Of a DNA stretch of 64,000 bases, positions 35,832 through 46,885 are shown piece after piece; positions within the stretch are counted from its first letter, which is position 1, and every line of letters starts with the position of its first letter. This stretch comes from Paenibacillus hexagrammi (lineage in GTDB: Bacteria > Bacillota > Bacilli > Paenibacillales > NBRC-103111). The notes below the pieces were generated by a model. It saw only the letters and a program-made list of their open reading frames with translations. It searched no databases and had not been told where the DNA came from. The DNA lies in NCBI RefSeq assembly GCF_021513275.1, contig NZ_CP090978.1, positions 3,720,001-3,784,000 of the forward strand. The letters run 5' to 3'. The position numbers and the translations under genes were made by a program.

Positions 35832-36866
35832 ATGCGAACAGGGCTTGCAATCATGCGGGTTGCTTTTACGTATATCGGAACGATCGTTGGAGCAGGATTC
35901 GCTTCCGGTCAGGAGATCCTGCAATTCTTCACCCGGTATGGATGGATGGCCTCCGTGACCATCGCATTGTCTACCCTTCTCTTCATAGGTCTTGGCATTA
36001 AGCTGATGCTGATGGCGCATGAGGTCAAAGCAGCCTCGTATGAGGATTTGAATAACCTGCTGTTCGGTAAAAAAGCAGGCAGATGGGTCAGTCTTTTTAC
36101 CATGCTTGTCTTGTTCGGAATTACAACGGTCATGCTGGCTGGCGGAGGCACGATTTTTCAGGAACAGCTTCATCTGCCCTATCAAATCGGCCTGCTCATC
36201 ACGCTCGTGCTAGCCTATATTATCCTCTCCAAAGGCATACAAGCCATTATGACCGTCAATTCGATCGTGGTTCCTATCATGCTTTTCTTTAGCCTTGTAC
36301 TCGTTGTTTATACGTCGCACTCGCCGGACTCATCCAATTGGATTACGGCCCCTACCCAGCATTCACTTCTAAAGGTATGGACGGCGCCGATTCTCTATAC
36401 CGCATTTAATCTGGCAATGGCGCAAGCCGTCCTTGTCCCCATGGGTGCCGCAGTTGCCAACAAAACCGTGCTGGTATGGGGCGGACTTCTAGGCGGAGCC
36501 GGCATCGGTCTGCTTCTGTTAGCCGCACACTACTCCCTAGCGGCGCAAATGCCTGGAATCGCCCACTATGAAATCCCCATGGGACATATCATTACGAAGC
36601 TGGGGTCCGTTCCGCAAGTCGCCTATATCCTCGTGATCTACGGTGAAATATTTACAACCTTCATCGCGGATGCCTACGGGCTGTCCCTGCAGCTTCAACA
36701 GCGCATGAATATCCGTCCTAACGTGCTGATCATGGGAATTCTCGCTCTCAGCTACTGTGTGAGCCTGATCGGATTTAAAGCACTGCTTTCTGCACTCTAT
36801 CCCATTTTCGGCCTAATCAGCATGGTTTGGCTGGTCATGATGGTCTGGCGAAACCGCACTGCTTGA
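35832..36866 (+). CDS. ykvI: YkvI-family membrane transporter
   Basis: This 344-residue protein with about ten membrane helices belongs to the APC-like YkvI family. It begins with AFTYIGTIVGAGFASGQEILQFF, the unwound-helix motif shared with amino-acid transporters. The substrate is unknown. I chose the ATG giving MRTGLAIMRV (GGAG just upstream). Its end overlaps that of the convergent membrane protein gene by 54 bases. Confidence 0.82.
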   Translation: MRTGLAIMRVAFTYIGTIVGAGFASGQEILQFFTRYGWMASVTIALSTLLFIGLGIKLMLMAHEVKAASYEDLNNLLFGKKAGRWVSLFTMLVLFGITTVMLAGGGTIFQEQLHLPYQIGLLITLVLAYIILSKGIQAIMTVNSIVVPIMLFFSLVLVVYTSHSPDSSNWITAPTQHSLLKVWTAPILYTAFNLAMAQAVLVPMGAAVANKTVLVWGGLLGGAGIGLLLLAAHYSLAAQMPGIAHYEIPMGHIITKLGSVPQVAYILVIYGEIFTTFIADAYGLSLQLQQRMNIRPNVLIMGILALSYCVSLIGFKALLSALYPIFGLISMVWLVMMVWRNRTA

Positions 36867-37235
36867 CACGGACGGCTGTTTGAAACCAAGAACGACAAGC
36901 AGACGGACAACCAAAAGCAGCATACCCATGAAAGAGAGAAGAATGCCGGATAATAAATAGGCAAAATGGAAATTCTCCAGCGCCGCCTTGTCCCGAAGGA
37001 CGGCTACTAATTCAGCAAGCAGCAGCAGCATACCGATGATAAATACACCTACGGTAGCGAAATCGAGAAATGTCCATCTGGATAAATATTGCGCAGCAAT
37101 TTGCGTTTGACTGGAAGGCTTGGGAGCAGCGGCCTGCTGCTTCCAAAGCTGGTGGATCAACCAGGCCGTGTATACCGCCACACCTGTGATAAACAACCCC
37201 AGCATCCCTCCGAAAACTGCCAGAAATCCATACAT
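36813..37235 (-). CDS. Membrane protein, unknown function
   Basis: This 140-residue protein has three predicted helices. The ATG overlaps the stop of the upstream gene (TAATG), so they are coupled. The C-terminus is hydrophilic and overlaps, antisense, the 3' end of ykvI. No family is recognised. Confidence 0.6.
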   Translation of the reverse strand: MYGFLAVFGGMLGLFITGVAVYTAWLIHQLWKQQAAAPKPSSQTQIAAQYLSRWTFLDFATVGVFIIGMLLLLAELVAVLRDKAALENFHFAYLLSGILLSFMGMLLLVVRLLVVLGFKQPSVSSSAVSPDHHDQPNHAD

Positions 37236-37522
37236 TAAGATGGCCCCCTTAACTCATATACAAGAATTAGTGTAGCTATGAATAAGACAAGAGGCAACCC
37301 GTAGAGCAGTGGAAGCAGCATGCCTTCCGGCAAGGAAGGAGCCGCTTTCCATAACGTCAGCAGCCGTATGTGCGCAGCTTGGGCGTGCGATTGATCTAGC
37401 TGCTTATCTTCCTTCGAGTCCTCCCGTACAGATTCCTCTTGATAAGCGATCTTGCCCTTTTTCCAGCCTACCTGATACGTAATCTCTCTTGGTTCTTTTC
37501 TTTTTTCCGGACCGGATTCCAT
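37235..37522 (-). CDS. Small C-tail-anchored protein, unknown function
   Basis: This 95-residue product has a very hydrophilic charged N-terminal part (KEPREITYQVGWKKGKIAYQE) followed by one membrane helix at the end. Its stop overlaps the next gene's start. No family is recognised. Confidence 0.55.
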   Translation of the reverse strand: MESGPEKRKEPREITYQVGWKKGKIAYQEESVREDSKEDKQLDQSHAQAAHIRLLTLWKAAPSLPEGMLLPLLYGLPLVLFIATLILVYELRGPS

Positions 37523-37609
37523 CGTCCTTCACCTCGGTTCTCCGAAATTTCATTCATAATCTTATGTGTCAAATTCGATGCTCCTGCTTCTCAATCAGGT
37601 TTCATACAT

Positions 37610-40600
37610 TTAGAGATCAATGAGTTGACAAGTAGCAATGAGCTTTGCCGCCGCATCCCGGACATGACTGTGGCAAGTGAAAAGGAGAATCTGGTGACGG
37701 CGGCTCAGCTCCTCAATCACCTTCAAGCAGCTCTCCATCCTTTTCTCATCGAAATTAACCAGAATGTCGTCCATGACCAGAGGCAGCACGACCCTGCCCG
37801 CATATTCCTCTGCGAGTGCGAATCTCATAGAGAGATAGAGCTGTTCAGCCGTTCCCCTGCTTAGCTGACTCGTATCTACCGCTTGACCGCTCTCTCTGAC
37901 AGCGACCAGCCTCTGCTCGCCGAAAGGCGCTTTGATCCAGCGGTATTTGCCATCCGTCATGATGGCAAAATAAGCGCCGGCTCTGAGCAGCACATCGGGC
38001 TGGCGTTCCCGCTCGTACACATCGCGTGCCTTCTTGATCAAAAGCGACGCGAACGAGGCAGCGGCATATTGGTCCACAAGCCGCCCCATTGAGCTTCGCA
38101 CCGTTTCCGCCTGCAGCCGTCGGTCGGCTTGCGCTGTACCTTGTTCCAAGGCGCTGATTTCAGCTGCTAATTGGCCTAGACTTTCTCTGAGGGTATTGCA
38201 TTCTTCATGCAGAAGAGCCGCTCGGGTCTCCAGCTGCTGCCTGCTCGTCTCCAGCTCCTCTTCGCCTTGTGATTCAAGAATGCCCGTGAGCTCTGTTACG
38301 TGGCTGCCTCCTGCCAATGATTCAAGGAATTCTTCGGCAGCAGCTTGCTCCTGAAGCAGAGCGGCATACCGCTCCACCTTCCTCTGCAGAGAGCGCAGCT
38401 GCTCGCCGCTTTCAGAAGACGCCTCCTGAAGCAGGGCATCGATACGCGCCTGGACGAGTTCAAGCTGCCGTTCCAGCACCTTGTACTGCTCACTGCTCTC
38501 CGAAAGCAAAAGCAAAAACTGCTCTTTATGGGAGAGAAGCTTGCGCTGCTCTCGCTCTTCTTCTTTCCACCGCTTAAGGAGAAGGGGGAAATCGCGTTTC
38601 TGTTGCGGCTGTACTTGCAAGCAGGACATCACATCATCTTCAAACTGCTGAATAAGCTTTCCAAGCTGCTCGCGCTTTCCTTCTGCCTTACGCAGCTGGC
38701 GGAGCAGCTCGTGTCCCTGTTCAACAGCTTGCACGGTTTCCAGCGCCGCTTCAGGAGAAAGCTCCTCATGCAAATCGCGTCCTCTTAGCCACTGCTTCCA
38801 CTGATCCTGCACGGCATCGGTCATCAAATCGTACTCTCGCAAATCATGGAGCAGCTGCTCCTCCTGTTTGGCAAGAATGTGCCACTCATGACGCGAATCC
38901 GCTAGCTTTTCCGCCTTGAGCTTCAGCTCTCCGCTTAATCGCTGCTTCTGTTCCGCTTCTCTGATCCAAGCATCAAGCTGGGGCTCAAACTCACGAAGAA
39001 AGGCCGAGAATGGCGATGTCGAGGTACCTCTGCTGCTGCTGGTACTGGTGTCAGTGCTTCTCGTGCCGTTACCTGTGTATCGGCTTGTAGCTGAACCGCT
39101 CCTGGCGGCATCAACGATGCCAATTAACGGACTCGCGCCTTCAGCAGCTGCTGCTGCCTCCTGAACGGAAAGCTTGGAGAGCCGTGAGTTCGTCAATGAG
39201 CTCCCCGTGTGTCCTGGCTGTTCGGGCAGTTCAGACTCATGTAGCCCTGAGTGTCTGGACAACCTTGAAGAATCTGCCTGGCCGGACAATCTTGACTGTC
39301 CTGGCTGTTCGGACAGCTCAGACTCAGGTAACCCTGAGTGTCTGGACAGCCTTGAAGAATCTGCCTGGCCGGACAGCTGCTTCTCAATTTGCTCGCGCAG
39401 TCTTGCCTCCAAGTCCGTCAGCTGGTCGTTCAGCCTGCCAAGCTCCGAGCCGGGCCCCCCTCGTGACTCGACGCTGGATAAAGCGAGTGATCGGGAGGAC
39501 CTCTTCTTCGCTTCGGGGCGGCTGGCGATCCATAAATAGACGGAACCCCCAGCAAGAAGCAAGAACGCAATAGCTCCTGCGGCAATATCCCCCTCCAGAA
39601 TTAACCATAAGGGCAGCAGCACCGCCATCACCGCAGCAGCGAAAGACAATCGAAGTAGCATTTGCCTAAGTTTAACTTTCCCCTGCACTGAAAGCTCCTC
39701 CGCCATGCGAAGATGCTGCAGCCTGTCCGCTTCCCGTTCCTGCTGATGCTCGGCGTCCTTCATCAACATCCGCCAGCGGGAGTAATCTTTTGCTAGATGC
39801 TGCAGTACGGCCATTTCATCGTTCTCAAGACCATAATCGGCTGAAACCAAGGGAATTCCTTTTTTCTTCAATTCTATCTCCAGAGCCTGAATCAACTCTT
39901 GCTCTCTTCGCATCTGCAGCTGCAGCCCACCGAGTTCAGCTGCCTTCTGCTGCCGTTTCATGGACAGCTGCTGCAGCCTTCCTTGAAAGGAACGGATTTG
40001 TTCCTAAGTGAAATCGAAACGGGAAATGCTTCCAACATCTGCATCGTCCACTCCGCATCGATATGCTTCAGCATGCTGCCCACTTTCTCTTGCAGATGCT
40101 CCAGCTCCACGTCCAATTGAGCAGCTGTTCGCAGCTGTTCATCATAGACCGGGAGCTGCTCCAGCAGCGCATTCAGCGCTGTCGCATGCGCCAAGAGCTC
40201 CGGCCGGATATCGAGGCCGGCCAGCTCTTCCTGCAGCGCGCGCTGCTTCACGGCTGCGCGCGCCAGCTCGCTCTGGATGCGCTCCTGCTCCGCTTCGAGC
40301 GCATCCAGCCTCGCGGACGCTTGCTCCGGGAAGCCGCCGGGCTGCGGCAGCGCCGCAAGCTCCTGGCCGATTCTCTTCAAGCGGATCCATCCGCTTCGAG
40401 CCTTCCCGGCCAGGTCCAGCCAGCGCTGCTCGGCGCGCAGCGCCTCCAGCTGCCGCTCAGCGGCAGCGATGCGCTCCTCCGCCGAGCGGCGTTCCTCCTG
40501 CAGCCGATCATAGTCGGCTGCCTGGTCCCGGCTGCGGCGCAGCGCCTGCTCCAGCCCCTCAAGCTCCCTCAGGAGAACATTGATCTCCTGATTGCGACCG

Positions 40601-41154
40601 CGGGGCTTGTACAGGCTCTCCGCCTGCGCCGCCAGCTTCCGCTGCGCGTCCATGATCGCGGAGCCGCTTACGCCAAGACCGGCGCTGTACAGATAGCCGC
40701 TCAGCTCTTCCGTCTGCAGAGTGCGAAGCTCCTGCAGCTCCGTCAGCCCGAAGGCGAACAAGCTGCGGAAGAGGTCGGCCGAGAGGCCGCCCAGCAGCGT
40801 GCTGAGCAGCTCTTCTCCCCCGGTCGTACCGTCGGGGAGCGTAACTAGAACGCGCCCGGACGAGGCGCGTCTGCCGCCTGCGGCCGGCGCGTCGTACCGT
40901 TCGACGCGGATCTGCTGACCCTGCTCGTTCTCCAGGGTCAGCCAGCCGCCGTGGGCGCCTCCGCCCTGCGGCTCATAGCGCTCGGCCCGGCTCGACCTCG
41001 CCGGGAAGCCGAACAGCACGGCACGCACGAAGCCCATGAGCGTGCTTTTGCCCGCTTCGTTGGCGCCGTAGAACAGCGTAAGCGGGCCGTTCGTATACAG
41101 TGTCCTCTCCCGGAGGACACCGAAGCCTTCCACATGGATGGAGATGATTCTCAT
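37610..41154 (-). CDS. yhaN: YhaN-like SbcC/Rad50-type ATPase (frameshifted)
   Basis: This is an SMC-like ATPase of about 1180 residues. The N-terminal Walker A is YGANEAGKST (after RIISIHVEGFGVL). Long heptad-type coiled coils and a membrane-like segment (LLPLWLILEGDIAAGAIAFLLLAG) follow, and the C-terminal signature LSRGTAEQLYLSMRFALAEE and Walker B VMDDILVNFDE. The frame changes at 40003 (a G pair where three are needed: ISLREQIRSFQGRL). The start ATG overlaps the stop of yhaO (ATGA). YhaN with YhaO forms an SbcCD-like repair nuclease complex in Bacillus. An 87-bp tandem duplication enlarges the linker. Confidence 0.85.
39211..39384. repeat. 87-bp tandem duplication in yhaN
   Basis: Two copies (39211-39297, 39298-39384) with few differences encode two 29-residue units containing SGQADSSRLSRHSGLPESEL. 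The period is a multiple of three, so the reading frame is kept. Confidence 0.85.
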
Positions 41155-42429
41155 CCATCCCACCCCCCATCCGCGGATAACAGGTCCGCGGCCAGCTCTT
41201 CCGCAGCGCGCAGCCACTCGCGCAGCTGCTCGGGGCTTCGCGCAGCCGGGCCTCCGGCTGTCTGCGGCAAGCCCTGCAGCGCAGCCAGCGCCTCGGCTGC
41301 GAAACCGCTGAGCGCTGCGCTATCGGCGCGCAGCTCTTCAGAAAGGCGCAGCAGATCGCCAAGAAAGCTCTTCTGCTGCCTCAGCGCATGTAGATCGAGC
41401 TCCCCGCCCTGTGCGGTCCTCGATTGATTCAATCCAGACGAAGCGGCTGCGCTCCGCTTCGTCCTCCCGCAGCTCGGCGGTCAGCTCGTCCAGCGCCCGC
41501 CCCCTTCGCAGCAGGCCGTGCACGGGACCACGGCCTTCCAGCACGATGCGAACGACGGCGTCACGGCCGTCCGCTTCCGCCCTTACCCGCTCGAGGAGCT
41601 CCCCGAGCCGGTCCTTAAGTTCTTGCTCCGTCTGCATACCCGCGACGGACAAAGACTCTCGGAACCAACGCACTTGGTCCAGCGCGTGAAAGGTGAGCTC
41701 CGCTCGACCGTCTTCCTGTATGTCCACGATGTAGCAGCCGCGAGGGCCGGTTTCGCGAATGCTGCGCCCTTGAAGATTGCCCGGGTATACGATGGCCGGA
41801 CTTTCATTCAGCACTTCGCGGGTATGTACATGACCAAGCGCCCAGTAATGCATCCCGGCTGCGAGCAGATCGGATTTGCTGCAGGGCGCATAATTGTCAT
41901 GTGAAGCATCGCCATCGACATTGGTATGAAGCAGTCCAATCTGGCAGATGTCCTCTGCCTTTGCACGGAAGCGCTGCGCCAAATTCTCGGTAACCGCAGC
42001 AGTTGCATAGGAGATGCCGTGAATGTGAGCAATGACGCCGCGGCCCGGCTTTACCACCTCGGCGGTTTCTACCCGGTCGCATGCAAAAAAATGGACGGCA
42101 GCCGGCCATTGTAGCTTCGCTGCGCGTCCATCCTCGGGGTCATGATTGCCATGAACGATATAAGCGGGAATTCCTTCCTCCGCCAGATGACGCAATGCTT
42201 TTTGAAATCGAATTTGAGCGCGAAGGGAACGATCCGCCAGATCGTACACATCCCCGCTTATTACGATAAAATCGACCCGCTCTTGAATAGCTAAGTTCAC
42301 AAGTAGGCTTAAAGCCTCAAAAGTAGATTCCCGCACACGCTCGCGAACGGTTGCGGGAATCTGGTTCATACCTTTGAACGGGCTATCCAGATGCAGATCG
42401 GCGGCATGCAGAAACCGCAATCTCTTCAT
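41151..42429 (-). CDS. yhaO: YhaO-like metallophosphoesterase (SbcD-type; frameshifted)
   Basis: This nuclease subunit, paired with YhaN, is about 425 residues. Metal-binding motifs in order are DLHLD, GDVYD, GNHDP, LLHTN and GHVH. The final 95 residues (LDLHALRQQKSFLGDLLRLSE...) lie in another frame; the shift is at a run of four C on the plus strand (41402-41405), where three would restore TGRELDLHAL. The stop overlaps the yhaN start. AAAGGCGGTG precedes the ATG. Confidence 0.87.
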
Positions 42430-42466
42430 GATTGCACCGCCTTTCTTCCGGTTGTATGTCAGTTTG

Positions 42467-43600
42467 CTATGATTTCTTCACTCGGTACAGCTCATATACG
42501 CCTTTCAACTGTTGGAGCACTCGGTTCAGCGAGTAGGTTTTCTTCGCTTTATCCCAAGCGGCACGCGCCATATTGTAGCGATAGGTCGGATCAATGATGA
42601 CTTTCTCTAACGCTTGGCTTAACGCATGGGCATCACCTACAGGAACGAGCAGTCCGTTATGACCGTGTTCGATTTGCTCGGCGATCCCTCCAACATTCGT
42701 TCCGATCAAAGCGAGCCAGCATAGCGCCGCTTCCGCAAACACGGAGCCGAACGCCTCCGCTCTGGATGGCAGAACGAACACATCAAAGAACGGCATGAAT
42801 TCCTCCGGGTGCAGCATATAGCCGTAAAAAATGGTATCTTCATAAATATTTTGCTCGATTGCGAGCTTTTCCAGCTCTTCTCGGCTTGGGCCGTCGCCAA
42901 TAATATGAAGGACAAACGGATGCCCTCGTCTTTTCAATTCTCCGCAAGCGAGCAGCAGCGTATCCAAGCCCTTTAGCCGGAACCAGACGGCATACGGTAA
43001 TAAATTGCGTTACTTTATTTTCGTGGGAAATGGGACGAAAGCGCTTTTCATCATAGCCGTTGGGAATGACGCCCACCCGTTCTGGGTCCTGCACATAGTC
43101 CGACACATAATGCTTGAATGAATTCGAGACCGTAATCAGCTGATCCAGCTTGGCTTCCAGCTCGCCGTAAATCAGAGTTAGAAATTGATGCTCCGGTCCG
43201 TTCTCCGGAATTCGCCCGTTCAATATCAGCTCCCGCTCGAAGCTGGAGTGGATGGTCATAATAACCGGAATATCCGGGTACAGCTGCTTCATGACGAGCG
43301 CCGCGATCGGATGATGGGCATGAATCAAATCATATTGCTTTTTAATTCTGAGTTTGGTCCACCATACATAATCTTTATAAGTTTGTATGTATCTATCTAC
43401 GATAGGATGTCCGGCATATTCTCGCCAATCAAAGGTAGCAAACTCCACTTCCTCCGTACCTTTGCCCCGAATCCGCTTCGGCAGCGAGAATAAATCCATT
43501 TCCCAGCCTTTTCTATTAAAACGTTCCAAAATATAGGGAACCATGGATGACACTCCGCCCGGCTGTTCCGGGGAAAAAATAAAGCTTGCAAGATGTTCAT
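42467..43600 (-). CDS. GT4-family glycosyltransferase (frameshifted)
   Basis: This is a retaining GT-B glycosyltransferase of about 378 residues. The pieces are the N-terminal start (MNILQA...SPEQPGGV), the middle (SSMVPYILERFNRKGW, IHAHHPIAALVMKQLYPDIPVIMTIHSSF, VIPNGYDEKRFRP) and the C-terminal domain (IIGDGPSREELEKLA, VFVLPSRAEAFGSVFAEA with the E-x7-E motif). Two frame changes occur: near 43581 (one T short) and near 42965-42971 (one G extra). The ATG has GAGAGGGG 9 bases upstream. The acceptor is unknown; wall glycan or spore-surface polymer is plausible. Confidence 0.82.
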
Positions 43601-43732
43601 TGCATGAGCCCCTCTCCCAATCCTTGAGCTTTCGTTCTTATTGTAACGGATTCTATCCCAATCTGTCATTTTCCTTTATAATAGAACATGGTAGAACCTA
43701 CCCAGCTTCAGACACTTGGAGGAAAGCACAAC

Positions 43733-44867
43733 ATGACCTATTCTGACTTCGTTTCAGGCAGCAGCGCCTCTATTCTGTCCCAAACGATTACTCTTGTGAT
43801 CCTCGTGCTCATCTTTGTCGTTTCACTGCGGCTCTTCTTGGACAGAAGGAAAAAAGGATACTTATCCATGACGATCTCGCTCGTCATCCTCGGCATTCAT
43901 GATATGTTTCAGCTGTATGTACTGCTAACCCCTATACATACAAGTATGACGGCTTACATATCGCTCATGCTCAAAATCATATCTTTTATTTTGGTCAATA
44001 TGGGAATTTATCAGCTTTACAATCGGACTAGCAGAAGACAATATGTATTTTTTTACGGACTTATTATTTTAGGCTTTGTCGTCTCCATGCTGCACTTCTA
44101 TGTTCCCCGGATTTATCAAGGAGCCCCCGACCAAGTCCTTCTCTTGCAAAATATCGGACTTGAACTGTACATATTCGTGCTTATTTTCTTATGCTTCTAC
44201 ATGGTACCGCCTCACATCGGGCAGCAAATCAAATATCAGGTAGCGCTCACCGTCTTTTTTCAGACAAGTAGCCCACCTCTTGAATACTTATTTATACGGG
44301 GATTCGAAGGCGTGGCTGTCCATTGCCGACAATGTACTTCCGATCGTGTACTACTTCTTGTTGTTCCTCATACTGTTTGAGCGGGTGGTCGAGCTGATGC
44401 AGGCGATCTACAATTCTTCCATCACTGACGGATTAACCCGGCTGTACAACCGCAAATATTTTTATAACCGGGTCACTCAACATGTACAGCGGCACCTGCC
44501 GATTTCCGTTTTATTCAGCGATATTGACAATTTCAAGAAACTGAACGATACGCAAGGGCATCAAAAAGGTGACGAAGTACTCAAGCAGGTGGCGCAGATC
44601 TTAAAGGATGAGGTGGAAGAATACGGCATCGCCGGACGGTACGGCGGAGAAGAGATGGTGGTCATGGTGACCGATCCCGGCATCAAGATGGATGCTTTCG
44701 CCGAACGCGTCCGCAAGCGGATCGAGAGCGAAACCATCGTTACGGCGAGCATCGGATACAGCAAGTACAAGAAGGGGCTTAGTGCCGAAGAGCTGATCAA
44801 GCAGGCGGATGAAGCCATGTACAAGGCGAAAACCACCGGTAAAAACAAAGTCGTCAAATATGAATAG
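43733..44867 (+). CDS. Membrane GGDEF-domain protein, probable diguanylate cyclase (frameshifted)
   Basis: The N-terminal part has about seven membrane helices; the C-terminal GGDEF domain begins at SSITDGLTRLYNRKYF. The signature is RYGGEEM: GG-E-E as required, but Met in place of the last Phe. An RxxD inhibitory site is not obvious. The frame changes at T6 (44255-44260); five T would join FFRQVAHLLNTYLYGDS. The ATG follows GGAGGAA. If active it would make cyclic di-GMP. Confidence 0.82.
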
Positions 44868-44893
44868 GCTGCGGGTGACCGCAGCCTTTTTTT
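44867..44893 (+). terminator. Terminator
   Basis: An 8-bp stem (GGCTGCGG/CCGCAGCC) with a 4-base loop is followed by seven T residues and overlaps the stop codon of the GGDEF gene. Confidence 0.85.
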
Positions 44894-44905
44894 ACTCCCA
44901 AGTAA

Positions 44906-45568
44906 CTATTCCTGTCGTTTTTCCCCGCTGTAGTAGGTAAAGACCGTTTCGATCGGTTTAAAATACAAATGACCATCGTCCCAAGGCTGAAAATGCAAAT
45001 CCATGCGGGAATCGTTCCAGTTGGCCGGTGTTCCCTGTGTATGCAGCTTCTTGGGAAGGAGCGGTTCCTCCACCACTTTCGGGAATTCCTGATAGCCAAA
45101 GAGCAGATTCTCATGGATCGCAATGATCTCATACTTATCACCCAAGAACGCCCGCTCCTCCTGGAGCTGGTAATGATAGTAGATATAGCTGCTGATCATG
45201 TCCGGCTTCAAATGAGCCACCCTCCCGACACGGCGCTCCACTGGTTCCTTGCGCATCCAGTGTTCAAAGCTTGCCGGAGCATTAAAGTGGAATACATCCA
45301 CCATAGGCACCCATTTCCGTGCTGGAGCCTGGCCCCCCGGCCAATCCACGAGATACGCCTCCATTCCAGGTAGCAGCTCTTCTGGTGCAATATCCCTCTC
45401 CACACACTCATAATAGATGAATAATTGTTGATTCCAGGAATAGCCCGCAGCCGTCATGAGCAGCCCCGCTGCTGCCAAGGCTGCGGCTGTGTGGTTTTCT
45501 TTCATGCGATGCAAACCTTCATGCTCTAGTCCTTGCTGCAACTGGGCTCTATACATCCATCTTTTCAA
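44906..45568 (-). CDS. Membrane-anchored protein, unknown function
   Basis: This 220-residue protein has one helix near the N-terminus (TAAALAAAGLLMTAAGY) and a Tyr/Trp/His-rich extracytoplasmic domain (PVERRVGRVAHLKPDMISSYIYYHYQLQEE). It starts with TTG, supported by AGGAGG 8 bases upstream; no alternative ATG has such a site. No family is recognised. Confidence 0.6.
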   Translation of the reverse strand: MKRWMYRAQLQQGLEHEGLHRMKENHTAAALAAAGLLMTAAGYSWNQQLFIYYECVERDIAPEELLPGMEAYLVDWPGGQAPARKWVPMVDVFHFNAPASFEHWMRKEPVERRVGRVAHLKPDMISSYIYYHYQLQEERAFLGDKYEIIAIHENLLFGYQEFPKVVEEPLLPKKLHTQGTPANWNDSRMDLHFQPWDDGHLYFKPIETVFTYYSGEKRQE

Positions 45569-45692
45569 AACTTTCGCCTCCTGTTGAGAACAAATTCGTT
45601 CTTCCGATATATCTACTATAGTAGCAGGAGGTTCTAGCAGATGATATCATTTTATGAGGCAGATCTAGAAAAGAGGAAGGGACCACATGCAA

Positions 45693-46690
45693 TCAAAAGT
45701 TTCCACTGTGAAGTCGGAAATAATTGTGGTTATATTTCATTCCGTTGTCTTTCAAAAATTGCACTATTTCTTTTTTCCGGGGATGATCCAGGAGTAAAAT
45801 TCCATCTGCTTTATTGTTCTTATACAATTCATAAGCATATTCGTAATGGTTATCGGTGATATAGGTAATAATTTTCACCTTTTTCCTTAGTTCTACATGC
45901 TTCTGAAACCGGTAGCACCCTTCTTCTCTGCCAATGACAACGAAGCGAACCGGAAGAGTGTGATTCGGAAAACGCAGCTCCTTTATATATCGAACCGATA
46001 TACTCATCATCTCATTACAGGTTTCCTTCCAACTCATGTGTGATAATGATTTCGGGTGCAGCCGATATACATATAAGATTTCGGGTACCTTTTCCACCTC
46101 GCCTAGTTGAAAAATCCGTATCCACAAGTCCCAATCATACGCGATCTTGATTTTGGGATTGTATCCCCCTGCCCGCTCAAAGTGCTCTTTCGAGTACATA
46201 ACAGAACCGTGACAAAGCGGACAGCCTCTTAGAATCTCCCTCCGCATTGATCTCTGTGAGAATCTATTTTTATTCCAGTATTTTTTTACCGCTTCAATTT
46301 TTGATTTTAATTTCCCCCTTCGTCCCCCGAAATGCAATCAATCTTCGATCCTACTAGTACCAGCTTCGGATTCTTTCGAATATGTTCAACTTGAAGCTCC
46401 AAACGCCGAGGCAAGCTGATATCATCTGCATCCTGTACGGCTATCCACTCCCCTGTAGCATGTGAAGCAGCCAGATTCATGCAACGTGCTGCGCCTTGAT
46501 TTTCGGGTAGATGAATGACTTTAACTCTTGGGTCTTGAATTCGATCGAGGATTTCCCTCGTCTTATCCGTTGATCCATCATTCACGATGATATATTCCAA
46601 ATCGGTGTAAGTCTGACCTAGAATGCTATCAATTGCTTCTTGAATATAAGCTTCTCCATTGAATACCGCTGTAATGACCGATACCTTCAT
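45693..46690 (-). CDS. GT2-family glycosyltransferase (frameshifted)
   Basis: This is an inverting GT-A glycosyltransferase of about 330 residues. The N-terminal part shows KVSVITAVFNGEAYIQEAIDSIL, IIVNDGSTDKT and the DXD-type motif VQDADD. The later half (RRGKLKSKIEAVKKYWNKNR, CPLCHGSVMYSKEHFERAGGYNP, YDWDLWIRI) is in another frame. The shift is at one of two G5 runs (46314-46328). The start has GGGAGGGTGA. The substrate is unknown. Confidence 0.82.
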
Positions 46691-46885
46691 CCGTTCACCC
46701 TCCCTTACATATCTCAAAAGCCCCTCATGCTTTACATCTTATTCGTTATGAGATTTTTATCCACGGCAGGTCACCAGTTGCCCTATAGTCTAATCGCTTA
46801 TCACATCGAACTAGGTCAACAACCGTTGCGTTCCCCTTCGAAATGAATACTCTTAGAACAAGAGTACATTTGACGAGGTGATTGT

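Noticed and set aside
39790-41618. Large open frames on the plus strand opposite yhaN and yhaO
   Set aside because: They are antisense shadows produced by GC-rich codons of the real genes; composition is unnatural (Ala/Arg/Ser runs).
37610-42429. yhaN/yhaO as a phage-defence system
   Set aside because: The motifs and order are those of the chromosomal YhaN/YhaO (SbcCD-like) pair; there are no defence-island neighbours.
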